A stretch of 49,754 bases of DNA. Origin: Acinetobacter kyonggiensis. GTDB taxonomy: Bacteria > Pseudomonadota > Gammaproteobacteria > Pseudomonadales > Moraxellaceae. A program made the translations under genes and the position numbers. Below, in pieces: positions 8,419-18,095 of this stretch. Within the stretch, counting starts at the first letter, position 1. Each line of letters begins with the position of its first letter. The DNA lies in the NCBI RefSeq assembly GCF_900107285.1, contig NZ_FNPK01000021.1, positions 1 through 49,754 of the forward strand, written 5' to 3'. The notes under the pieces were generated by a model. That model had not been told where the DNA came from. It was given only the letters and a program-made list of their open reading frames with translations, and ran no database searches.

Positions 8419-9783
8419 ATGCATCTGCATATTTTGGGTATCTGTGGCACATTTATGGGTTCACTGGCGCTGTTAGCGCGTGACTTGGGTCATAAAGTGA
8501 CGGGTTCAGATGCAAATGTCTATCCACCGATGTCGACCCAACTTGAAAATGCAGGCATTACCTTAATGCAAGGTTATGACCGTAGCCATTTACAACCCCA
8601 TCCTGATTTAGTGATTGTGGGCAATGCCATGAAACGTGGCATTGATGCGATTGAATATATGCTCAATGAAGGGTTACCGTATATTTCAGGCCCACAATTC
8701 CTTGCCGATCATGTTTTACAAGGCAAACACGTTTTAGGGGTTGCAGGCACTCACGGCAAAACCACAACCACGACTATGTTGGCTTGGGTACTGGATCAAG
8801 CGGGTTTAAATCCAGGGTTTTTGATTGGTGGTGTACCTTTAGGTTTTAGCGAAAGTGCACGTTTGGGTGGCGGTAAATACTTCTGTGTCGAAGCCGATGA
8901 ATACGATTCTGCATTCTTCGACAAGCGTTCTAAGTTTGTGCATTACCATCCTAAAACAGCGATTTTGAACAACCTTGAATTTGACCATGCCGACATTTTT
9001 GATGACTTGGCTGCCATTCAAAAACAATTCCATCATTTAGTTCGTACCATTCCAAGTGAAGGTCGCATTATTGCCCCGATTACGGAAAGCAATATTGATG
9101 AAGTGCTCGAAATGGGTTGTTGGACACCTGTGGTTCGAACCAGTTTAGAAGCCAATGCCAAAGCAGCACTTTCTGCGGAACAACTCTCTGCCGATGGTTC
9201 ACATTTTAATGTGTTAGAAAATGGTGTTGTCAAAGGCATCGTGAGATGGAATATGACTGGGCAACATAGCGTTGCCAATGCCTTGGCAACCATTACCGCG
9301 GCTGAACATGTCGGTGTTTCGATTGAACAAGCCTGTGAAGCCTTGTCGAATTTTGGTGGTGTAAAACGCCGCATGGAATTATTAGGCACGGTACGTGGCA
9401 TTGAAGTGTATGACGATTTTGCCCATCATCCAACAGCCATTGAAACCACTTTAGACGGCGCACGTAAACGCCTTGCCGAACGTAAACTTTGGGCGATTAT
9501 TGAACCACGTTCCAACACCATGCGTATGGGAAGCCATAAAGATGGTTTAGCTCATTCTGCACGTTTAGCTGATGAAGTGATTTGGTATCAACCTGAAGGT
9601 TTAGACTGGGATTTGCAACCCGTGATTGAAGCCGCTTCAAATAAAGCCGTAGTGGCTCGTTCACTAGAAGATATTATTCAAACAGTGGTCAGTGAGGCAG
9701 GTGAGGGCGATGCTGTCGTGATTATGTCGAATGGCGGTTTTGGCGGGTTACATCAGAAATTGATTGCTGCATTACAAGCTTAA
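8419..9783 (+). CDS. mpl: UDP-MurNAc:L-Ala-gamma-D-Glu-meso-DAP ligase
   Basis: Reattaches recycled murein tripeptide to UDP-MurNAc, a Mur-ligase family reaction in peptidoglycan recycling. N-terminal dinucleotide-like motif HILGICGTFMGSLA, ATP P-loop GVAGTHGKTTTTTML, the Mur-ligase motif in LNNLEFDHADIF, and the C-terminal domain with YDDFAHHPTAIETTL. 454 aa is the normal Mpl length. The start is the ATG at 8419, with CGGAG at 8406-8410 as binding site; the open frame extends 11 codons upstream. Functionally linked to anmK and mltB in the same window. Confidence 0.96.
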   Translation: MHLHILGICGTFMGSLALLARDLGHKVTGSDANVYPPMSTQLENAGITLMQGYDRSHLQPHPDLVIVGNAMKRGIDAIEYMLNEGLPYISGPQFLADHVLQGKHVLGVAGTHGKTTTTTMLAWVLDQAGLNPGFLIGGVPLGFSESARLGGGKYFCVEADEYDSAFFDKRSKFVHYHPKTAILNNLEFDHADIFDDLAAIQKQFHHLVRTIPSEGRIIAPITESNIDEVLEMGCWTPVVRTSLEANAKAALSAEQLSADGSHFNVLENGVVKGIVRWNMTGQHSVANALATITAAEHVGVSIEQACEALSNFGGVKRRMELLGTVRGIEVYDDFAHHPTAIETTLDGARKRLAERKLWAIIEPRSNTMRMGSHKDGLAHSARLADEVIWYQPEGLDWDLQPVIEAASNKAVVARSLEDIIQTVVSEAGEGDAVVIMSNGGFGGLHQKLIAALQA

Positions 9784-9790
9784 TCTATTC

Positions 9791-9825
9791 GTGTAAAAAA
9801 GCCCGCTTTGCGGGCTTTTTTACAC
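9791..9825. terminator. mpl terminator
   Basis: A 16-bp perfect stem (9791-9806 with 9810-9825) around loop TTT; GC core GCCCGC/GCGGGC flanked by A and T runs, so active on both strands. Confidence 0.92.
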
Positions 9826-10320
9826 TCAAAATTAGAATCATGAATAACAACAATATTCTTTTTTACTTAATCCTATAAAACTGAGTAATCAACTGCATGA
9901 ACTATATTTGAGCTGAAGAATAGAAGAAGGATTAAAGCTATTTTTTATCATGCTATTTCTTCAAAATGATATACATCATGTTCAAATCGCATCAATAATC
10001 AAATTAAGAGTCCAACAACGTTGAGCCCATTCTAATATTCAATGCTAAGTCGCTATATTTACAAAACTTTTCTTATGTCCAAATATTACTTCCACATAAA
10101 AAATCAGCTTCATTTTATATTCACGGCCCTAAAGTAATTTACTTTAATTTTGAAATACCTTCATACAAATCTCATTGTAGAACAGTGCAATACCAGTACT
10201 TTTACTACTGAGTTTATTCTACAAAAGTGCTAGCTTAAAAAATCAACAGAAAAGCCTTATGAAAAGGAAGTGCTTTACGCCAATCCAACTCAATGAATAA
10301 TCATAACAAGGAACTACTCC
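9826..10320. other. intergenic stretch ahead of the alcohol dehydrogenase
   Basis: About 495 AT-rich bases with no open frame that looks coding and no strong hairpin. It should hold the dehydrogenase promoter. AAGGAAC at 10309-10315 is the likely ribosome binding site of the next gene. Confidence 0.5.
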
Positions 10321-11391
10321 ATGAAAGCCATGGTTTACTACGGTGCAAATGATATCCGCTTTGAAGAACGCCCTCATCCACATATTATTGACCCAACTGA
10401 TGCTGTAATCCGCGTGACCAAAACTACAATTTGTGGCACAGACCTCGGAATTTGGAAAGGTAAAAACCCAGAAATTGAAGAACAAGCCACCCAAAAAATA
10501 GGACAATTCAATGGTCGAATCTTAGGTCACGAAGGTATTGGTATTGTTGAAGAAGTCGGAGCCGCCGTCAAAAATTTCAAGAAAGGTGATCGTGTCATTA
10601 TTTCCTGTGTCAGCCGCTGTGGCACATGTGAAAACTGTCAAAAACAACTTTATGCACATTGCCGCAATGACGGTGGCTGGATTATGGGTTATATGATTGA
10701 CGGTACCCATGCAGAATATGTTCGCACTCCATTTGCTGATACTTCACTTTATCTACTCCCTGATGGTTTAAATGAAGAAGTTGCTGTATTTTTATCTGAT
10801 GTCTTACCGACAGCACATGAAATTGGCGTGCAATATGGTGATGTTAAACCCGGAGATAGTATTGCAATTGTTGGTACAGGGCCAATTGGCATGGGCTGCT
10901 TATTGACCGCACAATTTTATTCCCCCGCAACGATTATTGCCATTGATATGGATGACAATCGCTTAAAACTTGCCAAAGAATTAGGTGCTACCCATACTAT
11001 TAATTCAAATCGAGAAGATGCAATTCAACGTGTATTAGAAATTACTGAAGGGCGTGGTGTGGACTGTGCCATTGAAGCCGTAGGTATTGAAGCCACTTGG
11101 AATACTTGCCAACATATTGTCAAAGAGGGCGGACATATTGCGAATGTTGGTGTCCATGGTAAATCAGTGAATTTTGAACTCAATAAACTTTGGATTAAAA
11201 ACCTCACCATTACCACAGGCTTAGTCAATGCGAATACTACGGGTATGTTGTTAAAAACCTGTTGTTCTGGAAAATTACCCTTAGAAAAACTGGCAACCCA
11301 TCATTTTAAATTTGCAGAATTTGAAAAAGCCTATGATGTGTTTAAACATGCTGCTGATGAAAATGCCATGAAAGTGATTATTGATCTCTAA
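10321..11391 (+). CDS. zinc-dependent alcohol dehydrogenase
   Basis: Medium-chain dehydrogenase oxidising an alcohol, probably secondary or short-chain, with NAD(P). Catalytic zinc ligands are Cys38 (TTICGTDLG) and the His/Glu of GRILGHEGIGIVEEVG. The four structural-zinc cysteines are in CVSRCGTCENCQKQLYAHC. The Rossmann motif GTGPIGMG is followed by an acidic IAIDMDDNR, which favours NAD over NADP (inference). 356 aa. Monocistronic with its own terminator. The substrate cannot be told from sequence or neighbours. Confidence 0.9.
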   Translation: MKAMVYYGANDIRFEERPHPHIIDPTDAVIRVTKTTICGTDLGIWKGKNPEIEEQATQKIGQFNGRILGHEGIGIVEEVGAAVKNFKKGDRVIISCVSRCGTCENCQKQLYAHCRNDGGWIMGYMIDGTHAEYVRTPFADTSLYLLPDGLNEEVAVFLSDVLPTAHEIGVQYGDVKPGDSIAIVGTGPIGMGCLLTAQFYSPATIIAIDMDDNRLKLAKELGATHTINSNREDAIQRVLEITEGRGVDCAIEAVGIEATWNTCQHIVKEGGHIANVGVHGKSVNFELNKLWIKNLTITTGLVNANTTGMLLKTCCSGKLPLEKLATHHFKFAEFEKAYDVFKHAADENAMKVIIDL

Positions 11392-11400
11392 TTTAACCCT

Positions 11401-11426
11401 AAAAAGCCTCTTTTAAGAGGCTTTTT
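11401..11426. terminator. bidirectional terminator between the dehydrogenase and the GNAT gene
   Basis: AAAAAGCCTCTT (11401-11412) pairs with AAGAGGCTTTTT (11415-11426). It separates two convergent genes and ends one base before the GNAT stop codon. Confidence 0.88.
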
Positions 11427-11711
11427 TTATGCTGCAACATCAACCAAGCTCTGATCACGCTTAAACATCGTATCCACATAAGAACAAGTCGGCACAATTT
11501 TTAACTGCTTTTCACGTGCAAATTCAACCAAAACATCCAGTAACTTTCGCGCGGCACCTTGCCCACGCAAAGAATCATCCACCCAAGTATGATCCGCAAC
11601 AATAATCTCTTCACTACGCCAGATATAACTAATTTCTGCAATGCGTTTGCCTTGAGCATCGTCTAAAAAGAATTCGCCCTTTTGTTTATTATCTAAATGT
11701 TGAAATTGCAT
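11427..11711 (-). CDS. small GNAT-family N-acetyltransferase (YjdJ type)
   Basis: 94 aa. It has the acetyl-CoA pyrophosphate-binding motif VDDSLRGQGAARKLLD (about residues 44-59) and the C-terminal PTCSYVDTMFKRD segment typical of the short GtnAT/YjdJ proteins. These minimal acetyltransferases lack the N-terminal half of classical GNAT folds; their acceptors are mostly unknown. AGAGGA sits five bases before the start codon. Confidence 0.85.
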   Translation of the reverse strand: MQFQHLDNKQKGEFFLDDAQGKRIAEISYIWRSEEIIVADHTWVDDSLRGQGAARKLLDVLVEFAREKQLKIVPTCSYVDTMFKRDQSLVDVAA

Positions 11712-12005
11712 AACGTCCTCTAAATTATTCGTCTCTAAATGATTAATGCTTCAAAACATATCTTACCGAAATAAAACAGCATGCATAGTTGGATCTTTGT
11801 CGAATACAAACTTGGTCAAAGGGTAAAGTCATTATATTTTATTTTTCACAATAAAAATCAAGCTCATATAATCAATAAAAACTAATTCATTATCCATACA
11901 ACGTCACTTACATGAGTATCATTAATCACAAATACCCAATTAAAGGGATATAAAACAAAATCTTAAACCTTTAGATTGGTGAGTAAATTTTATAGACTAA
12001 CGCTT

Positions 12006-12104
12006 ATGGATCTTGATTTAATTGCGATCATTTTTTTGTTTTTTATTGCACTCGCCCTAGTATTGTCAATTTACAAAGAAAAGTTAAGAAACCCATTTAA
12101 ATAA
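12006..12104 (+). CDS. possible 32-aa single-span membrane peptide
   Basis: ATG at 12006 opens a short frame: an acidic N-terminus (MDLDL), one hydrophobic segment of about 17 residues (IAIIFLFFIALALVLSI), then a basic tail (YKEKLRNPFK) and stop. This in-out topology with a positive cytoplasmic tail is typical of genuine small membrane proteins. There is no clear Shine-Dalgarno sequence, so expression is uncertain. The rest of 11712-12253, about 540 bases, holds nothing else I can assign. Confidence 0.35.
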   Translation: MDLDLIAIIFLFFIALALVLSIYKEKLRNPFK

Positions 12105-12253
12105 GCAAGCAATTCAGTAGAAAAATTAACTAAGCAATATTCCACTGATCATCTTTTAACTATTTTTAGCATTACTTTTCCACTACATTTTAGCTTAACA
12201 AGTCTGCAACTTAAGCCTAAAATTTAACGCTGCTCATTTAAGTTTCCTGACTT

Positions 12254-13447
12254 ATGTCAATGTCATCTTCAGAAACAGCGTCTCCCAATCCATCACACCA
12301 ATGGATTTGTGTCATTACCCTTGCTTTTGCTGCCTTTATTTTCAATACCACTGAATTTATTCCTGTGGCATTGCTGAGTGATATTGGCCACAGTTTTAAT
12401 ATGCCTGCCACAGATGTAGGTATCATGATTACCATTTATGCATGGGTGGTTGCACTGATTTCATTGCCCATGATGTTAATAACCAAAAATATTGAACGAC
12501 GCTTTTTGTTGATTGCTTTATTCGTGGTTTTTATTGTTAGTCATGTGCTGTCTTATTTTGCATGGAGTTTTGAGATTCTGCTTACAAGCCGAATCGGAAT
12601 TGCCTTTGCACATGCATTATTTTGGTCAATTACGGCTTCATTAGCCGTTCGTGTCGCACCTAAAGGTAAAGAATTTCAAGCCTTAGGATTACTTGCAACA
12701 GGAACGGCTTTAGCCATGGTTTTAGGTATTCCTTTCGGACGTATGATTGGTGAAGCCTACGGTTGGCGCAATACCTTTGCTTTAATTGCCATTGGTGCAG
12801 CACTCGTTTGTCTGACCTTGGCAAAAATGCTCCCGAAGCTGCCCAGTATCAATTCAGGTTCATTTAAAAGTATTGCCATCCTATTTAAACGCCCAAGCTT
12901 GATGCTGGTCTTTGCATTGACGATTATTATCATTAGCGCACAATTTACCGCTTATAGTTATATCGAACCCTTTACCCTAAATATCGCACATTTTAGTTCA
13001 TCACAAACCACCACTTTATTGCTCATTTATGGTGCTGCTGGTTTCTTAGGTTCTTATTTATTTGGCAAATTTGGTGCGCGTTATCCTAAAATTGCGATTC
13101 CTTTCAGCAGTCTATGTTTAGCCATTTCCATGTTGCTGTTGCTTCCTCTAGCACAAAATATTATCAGCTTAAATATGCTCAGCTTATTTTGGGGGATGGG
13201 TATTATTGGCTTGAGCTTAGCCCTACAAGCCAAAACGCTTAACCTTGCGTCAGATGCAACCGATGTGGCTATGGCTATTTATTCAGGTCTTTATAATGTC
13301 GGCATTGGCTGTGGTGCATTATTGGGTGGGTGGGTTACCACACGTTATGGTCTAAGTTATATTGGCTTCGTGGGTGGCTTAGTCGCAGTTTTCGGCATGG
13401 TTTTGGCGTTAGTGTTGATCCAGCGCAAAGACTTTATGAAATTGTAA
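12254..13447 (+). CDS. sotB: sugar efflux transporter, SotB family
   Basis: Major facilitator with 12 predicted membrane helices in the inner membrane. The sequence closely follows E. coli SotB/YdeA in several blocks: [73 protein letters not shown] and YSYIEPF. SotB exports arabinose, IPTG and related sugars in E. coli; the substrate here is by analogy. 397 aa. No good ribosome binding site before the ATG at 12254; the MS at residue 3 is an alternative start. Confidence 0.9.
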   Translation: MSMSSSETASPNPSHQWICVITLAFAAFIFNTTEFIPVALLSDIGHSFNMPATDVGIMITIYAWVVALISLPMMLITKNIERRFLLIALFVVFIVSHVLSYFAWSFEILLTSRIGIAFAHALFWSITASLAVRVAPKGKEFQALGLLATGTALAMVLGIPFGRMIGEAYGWRNTFALIAIGAALVCLTLAKMLPKLPSINSGSFKSIAILFKRPSLMLVFALTIIIISAQFTAYSYIEPFTLNIAHFSSSQTTTLLLIYGAAGFLGSYLFGKFGARYPKIAIPFSSLCLAISMLLLLPLAQNIISLNMLSLFWGMGIIGLSLALQAKTLNLASDATDVAMAIYSGLYNVGIGCGALLGGWVTTRYGLSYIGFVGGLVAVFGMVLALVLIQRKDFMKL

Positions 13448-13534
13448 CCACTACAGATAAAATTTGCACAATGACAATAAATATGCGATTCTTTAGCCAT
13501 ATTTGGATTTAATCCAAAACTAAATTATGTTGAA

Positions 13535-13734
13535 CAAGGGGAGTAGCCTCCTTCAAACGTCAGCCATTTGATCTTTTTAAATGACTGACGTGTCAGAATA
13601 TCGTCATTACACTTTGCAAAAAGTCGGTATCTGAGCATCTGAAATAACCAAACATTGGTATTCAGATGTAGGCAAGACCTTGATCATGTTGACGCAGATG
13701 TTTAAATCATCTGGCAACAGGTCAAGGTTTTTTT
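13535..13734 (+). promoter_or_regulatory. yybP-ykoY (Mn2+) riboswitch with intrinsic terminator
   Basis: The conserved 5' box AAGGGGAGTAGCC (13536-13548) and 3' box GGCAAGACC (13671-13679) frame the aptamer, as in the alx leader of E. coli. P1 can form from CAAGG (13535-13539) with CCTTG (13678-13682). The same CCTTGA (13678-13683) also pairs with TCAAGG (13722-13727) to make a long hairpin with inner stems CAGATG/CATCTG, ending in seven T (13728-13734). The two pairings exclude each other, so Mn2+ binding should stabilise P1 and allow transcription into alx. Confidence 0.9.
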
Positions 13735-13764
13735 ATGGCCGGTTGTCAGATGTGGAGGATTCAC

Positions 13765-14724
13765 ATGGAAACAATTGGCAGTTTATGGCTGTATTTAGCA
13801 TTCTTCGGTTTAGTTGCCGTCATGCTCACCATCGACTTTTTAGGCTTTAAACAAAAACAAGGTCAAGAAGTCAAAATTAAAACCGCAGCGTACTGGAGTA
13901 TGGCTTGGGTTTCTGTCGCTGTTCTATTTGGTGGCGGCTTATGGTTTTACCTACAACAGACAGCTGGCATCGCCATCGCAAATACCAAAGTCATGGAATA
14001 CTTTGCAGGTTATCTATTAGAGAAATCTCTCGCGATTGATAATGTCTTTGTTTGGTTAATGATTTTTGCTGCCTTCGCTATTCCACCCGCTTTACAGCGT
14101 AAAATTCTGCTTTATGGCGTACTTGGCGCGATTGTTCTCAGAACCATCTTTATTTTTATTGGCGCATGGTTCGTACAAGAGTTCTCATGGGTGCTTTATA
14201 TTTTCGGTGCATTCCTCGTTTATACCGGCTTTAAGTTCTTAAAAGGACATGAAGAAGACCCAAATATTGAAGATATGGCGATTTTAAAGTGGTTGCGTAA
14301 GCACATACGTATCACACCTAAGCTAGAAGGGGATAAGTTCTTTGTTCGTCAAAATGGTCTGTTATGGGCAACGCCATTATTTCTGGTGTTAATTTTGGTT
14401 GAAGCATCGGACGTTATTTTTGCCGTCGACTCTATTCCTGCGATATTTGCAGTCACCAGTGATCCCTTTATTGTCTTAACTGCAAACTTAATGGCGATTT
14501 TAGGTTTACGCGCAATGTTCTTCTTACTGGCGGGGGCTGCATCAAAGATGCACTATTTACCCTACGGTCTAGGAATAATCTTGCTATTTATTGGTTTCAA
14601 AATGTTAATGCTAGACGTATTCCATATGCCAATTTGGATTTCACTTGGCTTTATTGTCATCACTTTGGCCATTACCGCTTGGTTATCAATTCGCTATAAC
14701 AAGAAGCAAGAATCACTATCTTAA
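13765..14724 (+). CDS. alx: TerC/Alx-family manganese exporter
   Basis: Integral inner-membrane protein with about nine helices. The paired acidic signatures of the TerC family are present: LEKSLAIDNVFVW and LVEASDVIFAVDSIPAIF, whose Asp and Glu residues are thought to carry the metal. 319 aa, as in E. coli Alx. The start is the ATG at 13765 with GGAGG at 13754-13758; an upstream in-frame ATG at 13735 overlaps the riboswitch T-run and is rejected. Family work supports Mn2+ export to relieve Mn toxicity, which matches control by the leader riboswitch. Confidence 0.93.
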   Translation: METIGSLWLYLAFFGLVAVMLTIDFLGFKQKQGQEVKIKTAAYWSMAWVSVAVLFGGGLWFYLQQTAGIAIANTKVMEYFAGYLLEKSLAIDNVFVWLMIFAAFAIPPALQRKILLYGVLGAIVLRTIFIFIGAWFVQEFSWVLYIFGAFLVYTGFKFLKGHEEDPNIEDMAILKWLRKHIRITPKLEGDKFFVRQNGLLWATPLFLVLILVEASDVIFAVDSIPAIFAVTSDPFIVLTANLMAILGLRAMFFLLAGAASKMHYLPYGLGIILLFIGFKMLMLDVFHMPIWISLGFIVITLAITAWLSIRYNKKQESLS

Positions 14725-14739
14725 TGTCTTACTAACCAT

Positions 14740-14767
14740 AAAAGCCTTCCCCACGTGGAGGGCTTTT
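14740..14767 (+). terminator. alx terminator
   Basis: AAAAGCCTTCC (14740-14750) pairs with GGAGGGCTTTT (14757-14767), one T-G wobble, followed by T residues. The loop contains CACGTG but the flanks do not match parS. Confidence 0.85.
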
Positions 14768-14872
14768 TTACTCCTAAAATAAGAAACTAAAGACAAGACC
14801 AGATATACGAAAATGCCATCCGCCACTGTTCAATACGGGAACATGCTCATAAACAGGTTAAAGGCGCATTCA

Positions 14873-15445
14873 TCATAACAAGCGTAATTTTTTCCATCTG
14901 CGCAAAAACTGCTTTTCTTCCATTCTTTGCATAAAAACATGATGACTAACCAACGCATTATTCCATCTTAGTTTTAACTCAAATAAATCATCCAGACCCA
15001 AGGGTGCAATAATTTCAAGCTCATTATTTTCCAATAAGCGTACAGCAACTGCCGTCGCCGTTTCAGGCCATAAAGACAATGCATGTTGAATCGATTGTAA
15101 CGGTTGAATCGAAGCGCCATTTTCTGTGGTGTACCATTGGTGAACCCATGCCTGATTGACAACATCCCAGTCATTTTCAGGAAATTTCTGCTTTAAAATT
15201 TCAGCCAAATACCGCTGTTCAAAACCAGACGGATCTTCTGCATCATAAAAAATCACATCAATTTCAGTCTGTGAAAGTTCATAATGCTGATCATGCAATA
15301 CAGACCAAATAAGATTGCGAATCACACCTGCACTGCAAAATGCCTCGGGTTTCACTTGTCGTAAAAAAAGCAATCTGGCATAAAGATCCCGATGCTTTAA
15401 AAGGTTTTTCTTCAGCAGATTTTGATAGTTTTCAGCCAACTGCAT
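14873..15445 (-). CDS. nucleotidyltransferase-like protein (NTP_transf_6/DUF925)
   Basis: 190 aa, soluble. It shows the family pattern: CSAGVIRNLIWSVLHDQ, then EIDVIFYDAED in the position of the acidic metal-binding strand, and the C-terminal NNALVSHHVFMQRMEEKQFLRRWKKL with conserved basic residues. These proteins have a nucleotidyltransferase fold, but no reaction is established. Divergent from guaD over about 100 bp. Confidence 0.8.
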   Translation of the reverse strand: MQLAENYQNLLKKNLLKHRDLYARLLFLRQVKPEAFCSAGVIRNLIWSVLHDQHYELSQTEIDVIFYDAEDPSGFEQRYLAEILKQKFPENDWDVVNQAWVHQWYTTENGASIQPLQSIQHALSLWPETATAVAVRLLENNELEIIAPLGLDDLFELKLRWNNALVSHHVFMQRMEEKQFLRRWKKLRLL

Positions 15446-15549
15446 CCTTTGCTCCTTGAGATCTCTTCACAATCGGCATTCAATATGCCTAAAAATAGAA
15501 TAATTTCAGGTACAATCAATCGAAAAAATTACACGTTAAAGGTTATTGT

Positions 15550-16866
15550 ATGTCTCCCATTCAGGCTCAACGCGCCGTTCGTGGTCGCTTTCTTGATATT
15601 CAACACACGGTTTCTCAGGCAGCAGATATTCCTCAAGCCATTCGTTACCTTGAAGATGGTTTAGTCATCATCACAGCAGGGAAAATCACGTGGTTTGGCA
15701 CATGGCAAGATGGGCAGCATTTGCTGAATGAAGATATACCATTTGAGCATTATCCTGAGCAACTGATTGTGCCAGGTTTTATTGATACCCATATTCATTT
15801 CCCACAAACCGAAATGGTCGGCGCTTATGGCGAGCAACTGCTCGAATGGCTCAACAGTTATACCTTCCCAACAGAATTGCAATTTAAAGACAAAAATTAT
15901 GCAGACCAAATTGCCCAATTTTTTGTGCAAGAACTGCTTAAAAATGGCACCACGACTGCTTTAGTTTTTTGTAGCGTACATGCTGAATCGGTTGATGCAT
16001 TATTTGAAGCAGCAGAACGGCATCATATGCGTTTAATTGCAGGGAAGGTGATGATGGATCGTCATGCACCCGAAGACTTATGTGATACCGCTGAAAGTGC
16101 TTATAGCGACTCTAAAGCACTGATTGAAAAATGGCATGGTAAAGGTCGTAACTTGTATGCCATTACGCCACGTTTCGCACCGACCTCGACTCCTGAGCAA
16201 CTGGCAAAAGCAGGACAGTTAAAAGCTGAATATCCTGAAGTGTATGTGCATACCCATTTAAGCGAAAACAAAAATGAAATTGCATGGGTTAAAGAGTTAT
16301 TCCCTGAGCAACAAGGCTATTTAGATGTTTATCATCATTATGGTTTAACAGGACAGCGCTCGATCTTTGCCCATTGTGTGCATTTAGAAGAGGCTGAATG
16401 GGACTGTATGCATGAGACCAACTCTGCCATCGCCTTTTGTCCAACCTCTAATTTATTTTTAGGCAGTGGTTTATTTCCTTTGAAAAAAACATGGGAAAAA
16501 CAAGTCAAAGTCGGCTTAGGCACAGACATTGGTGCAGGCACGTCATTTAACCAACTGCAAACCTTAAATGAAGCCTATAAAGTGCAACAACTTCAGGGCG
16601 ATAAACTTTCTGCTTTTGAATCTTTGTATCACGCGACTTTAGGTGGAGCCAAAGCCTTAGATCTGGCGGATAAACTGGGGAATTTTAATCTGGGCAAAGA
16701 AGCCGATTTTATTGTATTAGATTTAAAAGCAACCGCCTTACAAGCCCTACGCCAAGCACGTGCCAAAGGCATAGAAGATGCTTTATTTGCCCTGATGACC
16801 ATGGGGGATGATCGTAATATCCATGCCACTTATATTTATGGAGAACCCGTTTATATCAAAGCATAA
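15550..16866 (+). CDS. guaD: guanine deaminase
   Basis: Amidohydrolase converting guanine to xanthine in purine salvage and breakdown. Metal ligands are visible: the HIH of GFIDTHIHFPQTEM, a His in VHTHLSENKNEI, a His in FAHCVHL, and the Asp of GLGTDIGAGTS. 438 aa is normal. Together with hpt downstream (222-bp gap, separated by a terminator) it makes a small guanine-salvage neighbourhood. Confidence 0.95.
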   Translation: MSPIQAQRAVRGRFLDIQHTVSQAADIPQAIRYLEDGLVIITAGKITWFGTWQDGQHLLNEDIPFEHYPEQLIVPGFIDTHIHFPQTEMVGAYGEQLLEWLNSYTFPTELQFKDKNYADQIAQFFVQELLKNGTTTALVFCSVHAESVDALFEAAERHHMRLIAGKVMMDRHAPEDLCDTAESAYSDSKALIEKWHGKGRNLYAITPRFAPTSTPEQLAKAGQLKAEYPEVYVHTHLSENKNEIAWVKELFPEQQGYLDVYHHYGLTGQRSIFAHCVHLEEAEWDCMHETNSAIAFCPTSNLFLGSGLFPLKKTWEKQVKVGLGTDIGAGTSFNQLQTLNEAYKVQQLQGDKLSAFESLYHATLGGAKALDLADKLGNFNLGKEADFIVLDLKATALQALRQARAKGIEDALFALMTMGDDRNIHATYIYGEPVYIKA

Positions 16867-17032
16867 AACTAAAAAAAAGAGGCAGTAAAAAGAATGTATT
16901 GCTGATGTTAATCGTGCTGAATTGTGCATTTTAAATCAGGTATGAGACTGTACAACTCAAGGCTGAATACATTTTCAACTGCAAAAAAGATGCATCTCTT
17001 GAGTAGATGTATTAAAATTAGAACATCTTTTG

Positions 17033-17058
17033 AGGTGTTGCTGGTCAACACCTTTTTT
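17033..17058 (+). terminator. terminator between guaD and hpt
   Basis: GGTGTTG (17034-17040) pairs with CAACACC (17046-17052) around CTGGT, followed by six T. It ends about 30 bp before the hpt start, so it could also act as an attenuator in an hpt leader. Confidence 0.75.
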
Positions 17059-17088
17059 ATTTTTTGATTTGCTTTTAGGTATCTACCC

Positions 17089-17616
17089 ATGACCATTCAT
17101 ATGAGCGTAATGATCTCAGCGGAAGAAATTCACGCTAAAGTCAAAGAGCTTGGTGCAAAAATTGATGCTCACTATGCCCATAGTGACAAAGAACTTGTGC
17201 TGATTGGTTTACTTCGCGGTTCAGTTATTTTCATGGCTGATTTATGCCGTACCATTAGTAAACCGCATGAACTCGACTTTATGACGGTATCGAGTTACGG
17301 TGGCGGTACGACATCAACACGTGATGTCAAAATTTTAAAAGATTTAGACGGCGAAATTCGCGGTAAAGATGTTCTGATTATTGAAGATATTATTGATTCG
17401 GGCAATACCCTCAGCAAAGTGCTGGAAATTTTAAGCACCCGTAATCCTCACTCTATTGAACTGTGTACTTTAATCAGTAAACCTTCACGCCGTGAAATCG
17501 AACTTGATGTGAAATTTCTAGGCTTTGAAGTTGAAGATAAATTTATTGTGGGTTATGGCTTAGACTTCGACCAAAAATATCGCCATATTCCCTTTATTGG
17601 TGAAATTGGTCTATAA
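17089..17616 (+). CDS. hpt: hypoxanthine phosphoribosyltransferase
   Basis: Joins hypoxanthine (and guanine) to PRPP to form IMP or GMP. The PRPP-binding motif VLIIEDIIDSGNT is at about residues 95-107, the flexible-loop region SYGGGTTST precedes it, and the purine-binding C-terminus FIVGYGLDFDQKYRHIPFIG is intact. 175 aa is typical. Starts at Met5 or Met8 are also possible (MTIHMSVMISAEE). Confidence 0.95.
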   Translation: MTIHMSVMISAEEIHAKVKELGAKIDAHYAHSDKELVLIGLLRGSVIFMADLCRTISKPHELDFMTVSSYGGGTTSTRDVKILKDLDGEIRGKDVLIIEDIIDSGNTLSKVLEILSTRNPHSIELCTLISKPSRREIELDVKFLGFEVEDKFIVGYGLDFDQKYRHIPFIGEIGL

Positions 17617-17643
17617 GCACACTATAGCTACCAATAGAGACTT

Positions 17644-17668
17644 AAAGTGGCCGAAGGCCACTTTTTTT
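17644..17668. terminator. hpt terminator
   Basis: AAAGTGGCC (17644-17652) and GGCCACTTT (17656-17664) around GAA, followed by T residues. Confidence 0.9.
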
Positions 17669-17806
17669 TATTCACCACATTTTAAAACGAACATAAAAAC
17701 AACAGTTATTAGCATGATTGATCTATTTCATTTTCGATAAATGATTAATTATGAACATGAAAGCGAATTGAAAGTAGATAAACAAACGATAAAAAGGAGA
17801 AGACAC

Positions 17807-18064
17807 ATGTGGTCACTCATCGTTGCGATCGTGGTCGGTTTTATTGCGGGCTTAATTGCTCGAGCCATTCATCCAGGAGATGATAAAGCAGGTTTTTTGA
17901 TTACCGCTTTATTGGGTATTGCAGGGTCTTTATTAGCAACTTATGGTGGGCGTTTGCTCGGACTTTATGGTGAAAACTCTGCTGCTGGATTTATTGCCTC
18001 AGTCATTGGCGCCATTATTATCTTATTTCTTTATAACTTGGTTTCAAAAAAATCTGGCGGCTAA
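17807..18064 (+). CDS. GlsB/YeaQ/YmgE-family membrane protein
   Basis: 85 aa with three hydrophobic helices and the family hallmarks GFIAGLIARAIHPGDDKAGF and GIAGSLLATYGG. These transglycosylase-associated proteins are often stress-induced; their biochemical role is unknown. The start is the ATG at 17807 with AAAAAGGAGAAG upstream; the open frame begins 22 codons earlier but that part is hydrophilic and not family-like. Confidence 0.85.
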   Translation: MWSLIVAIVVGFIAGLIARAIHPGDDKAGFLITALLGIAGSLLATYGGRLLGLYGENSAAGFIASVIGAIIILFLYNLVSKKSGG

Positions 18065-18095
18065 AGACACTTTAAGATGCGTAACTGCCCAAATA

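Noticed and set aside
11505..11522. TTTTCACGTGCAAA in the GNAT gene as a parS
   Set aside because: Both arms lack the TGTT/AACA ends; too many mismatches.
14751..14760. CACGTG in the alx terminator as a parS
   Set aside because: Flanking bases (TTCCC and GAGGG) do not match the parS arms; the symmetry comes from the terminator stem.
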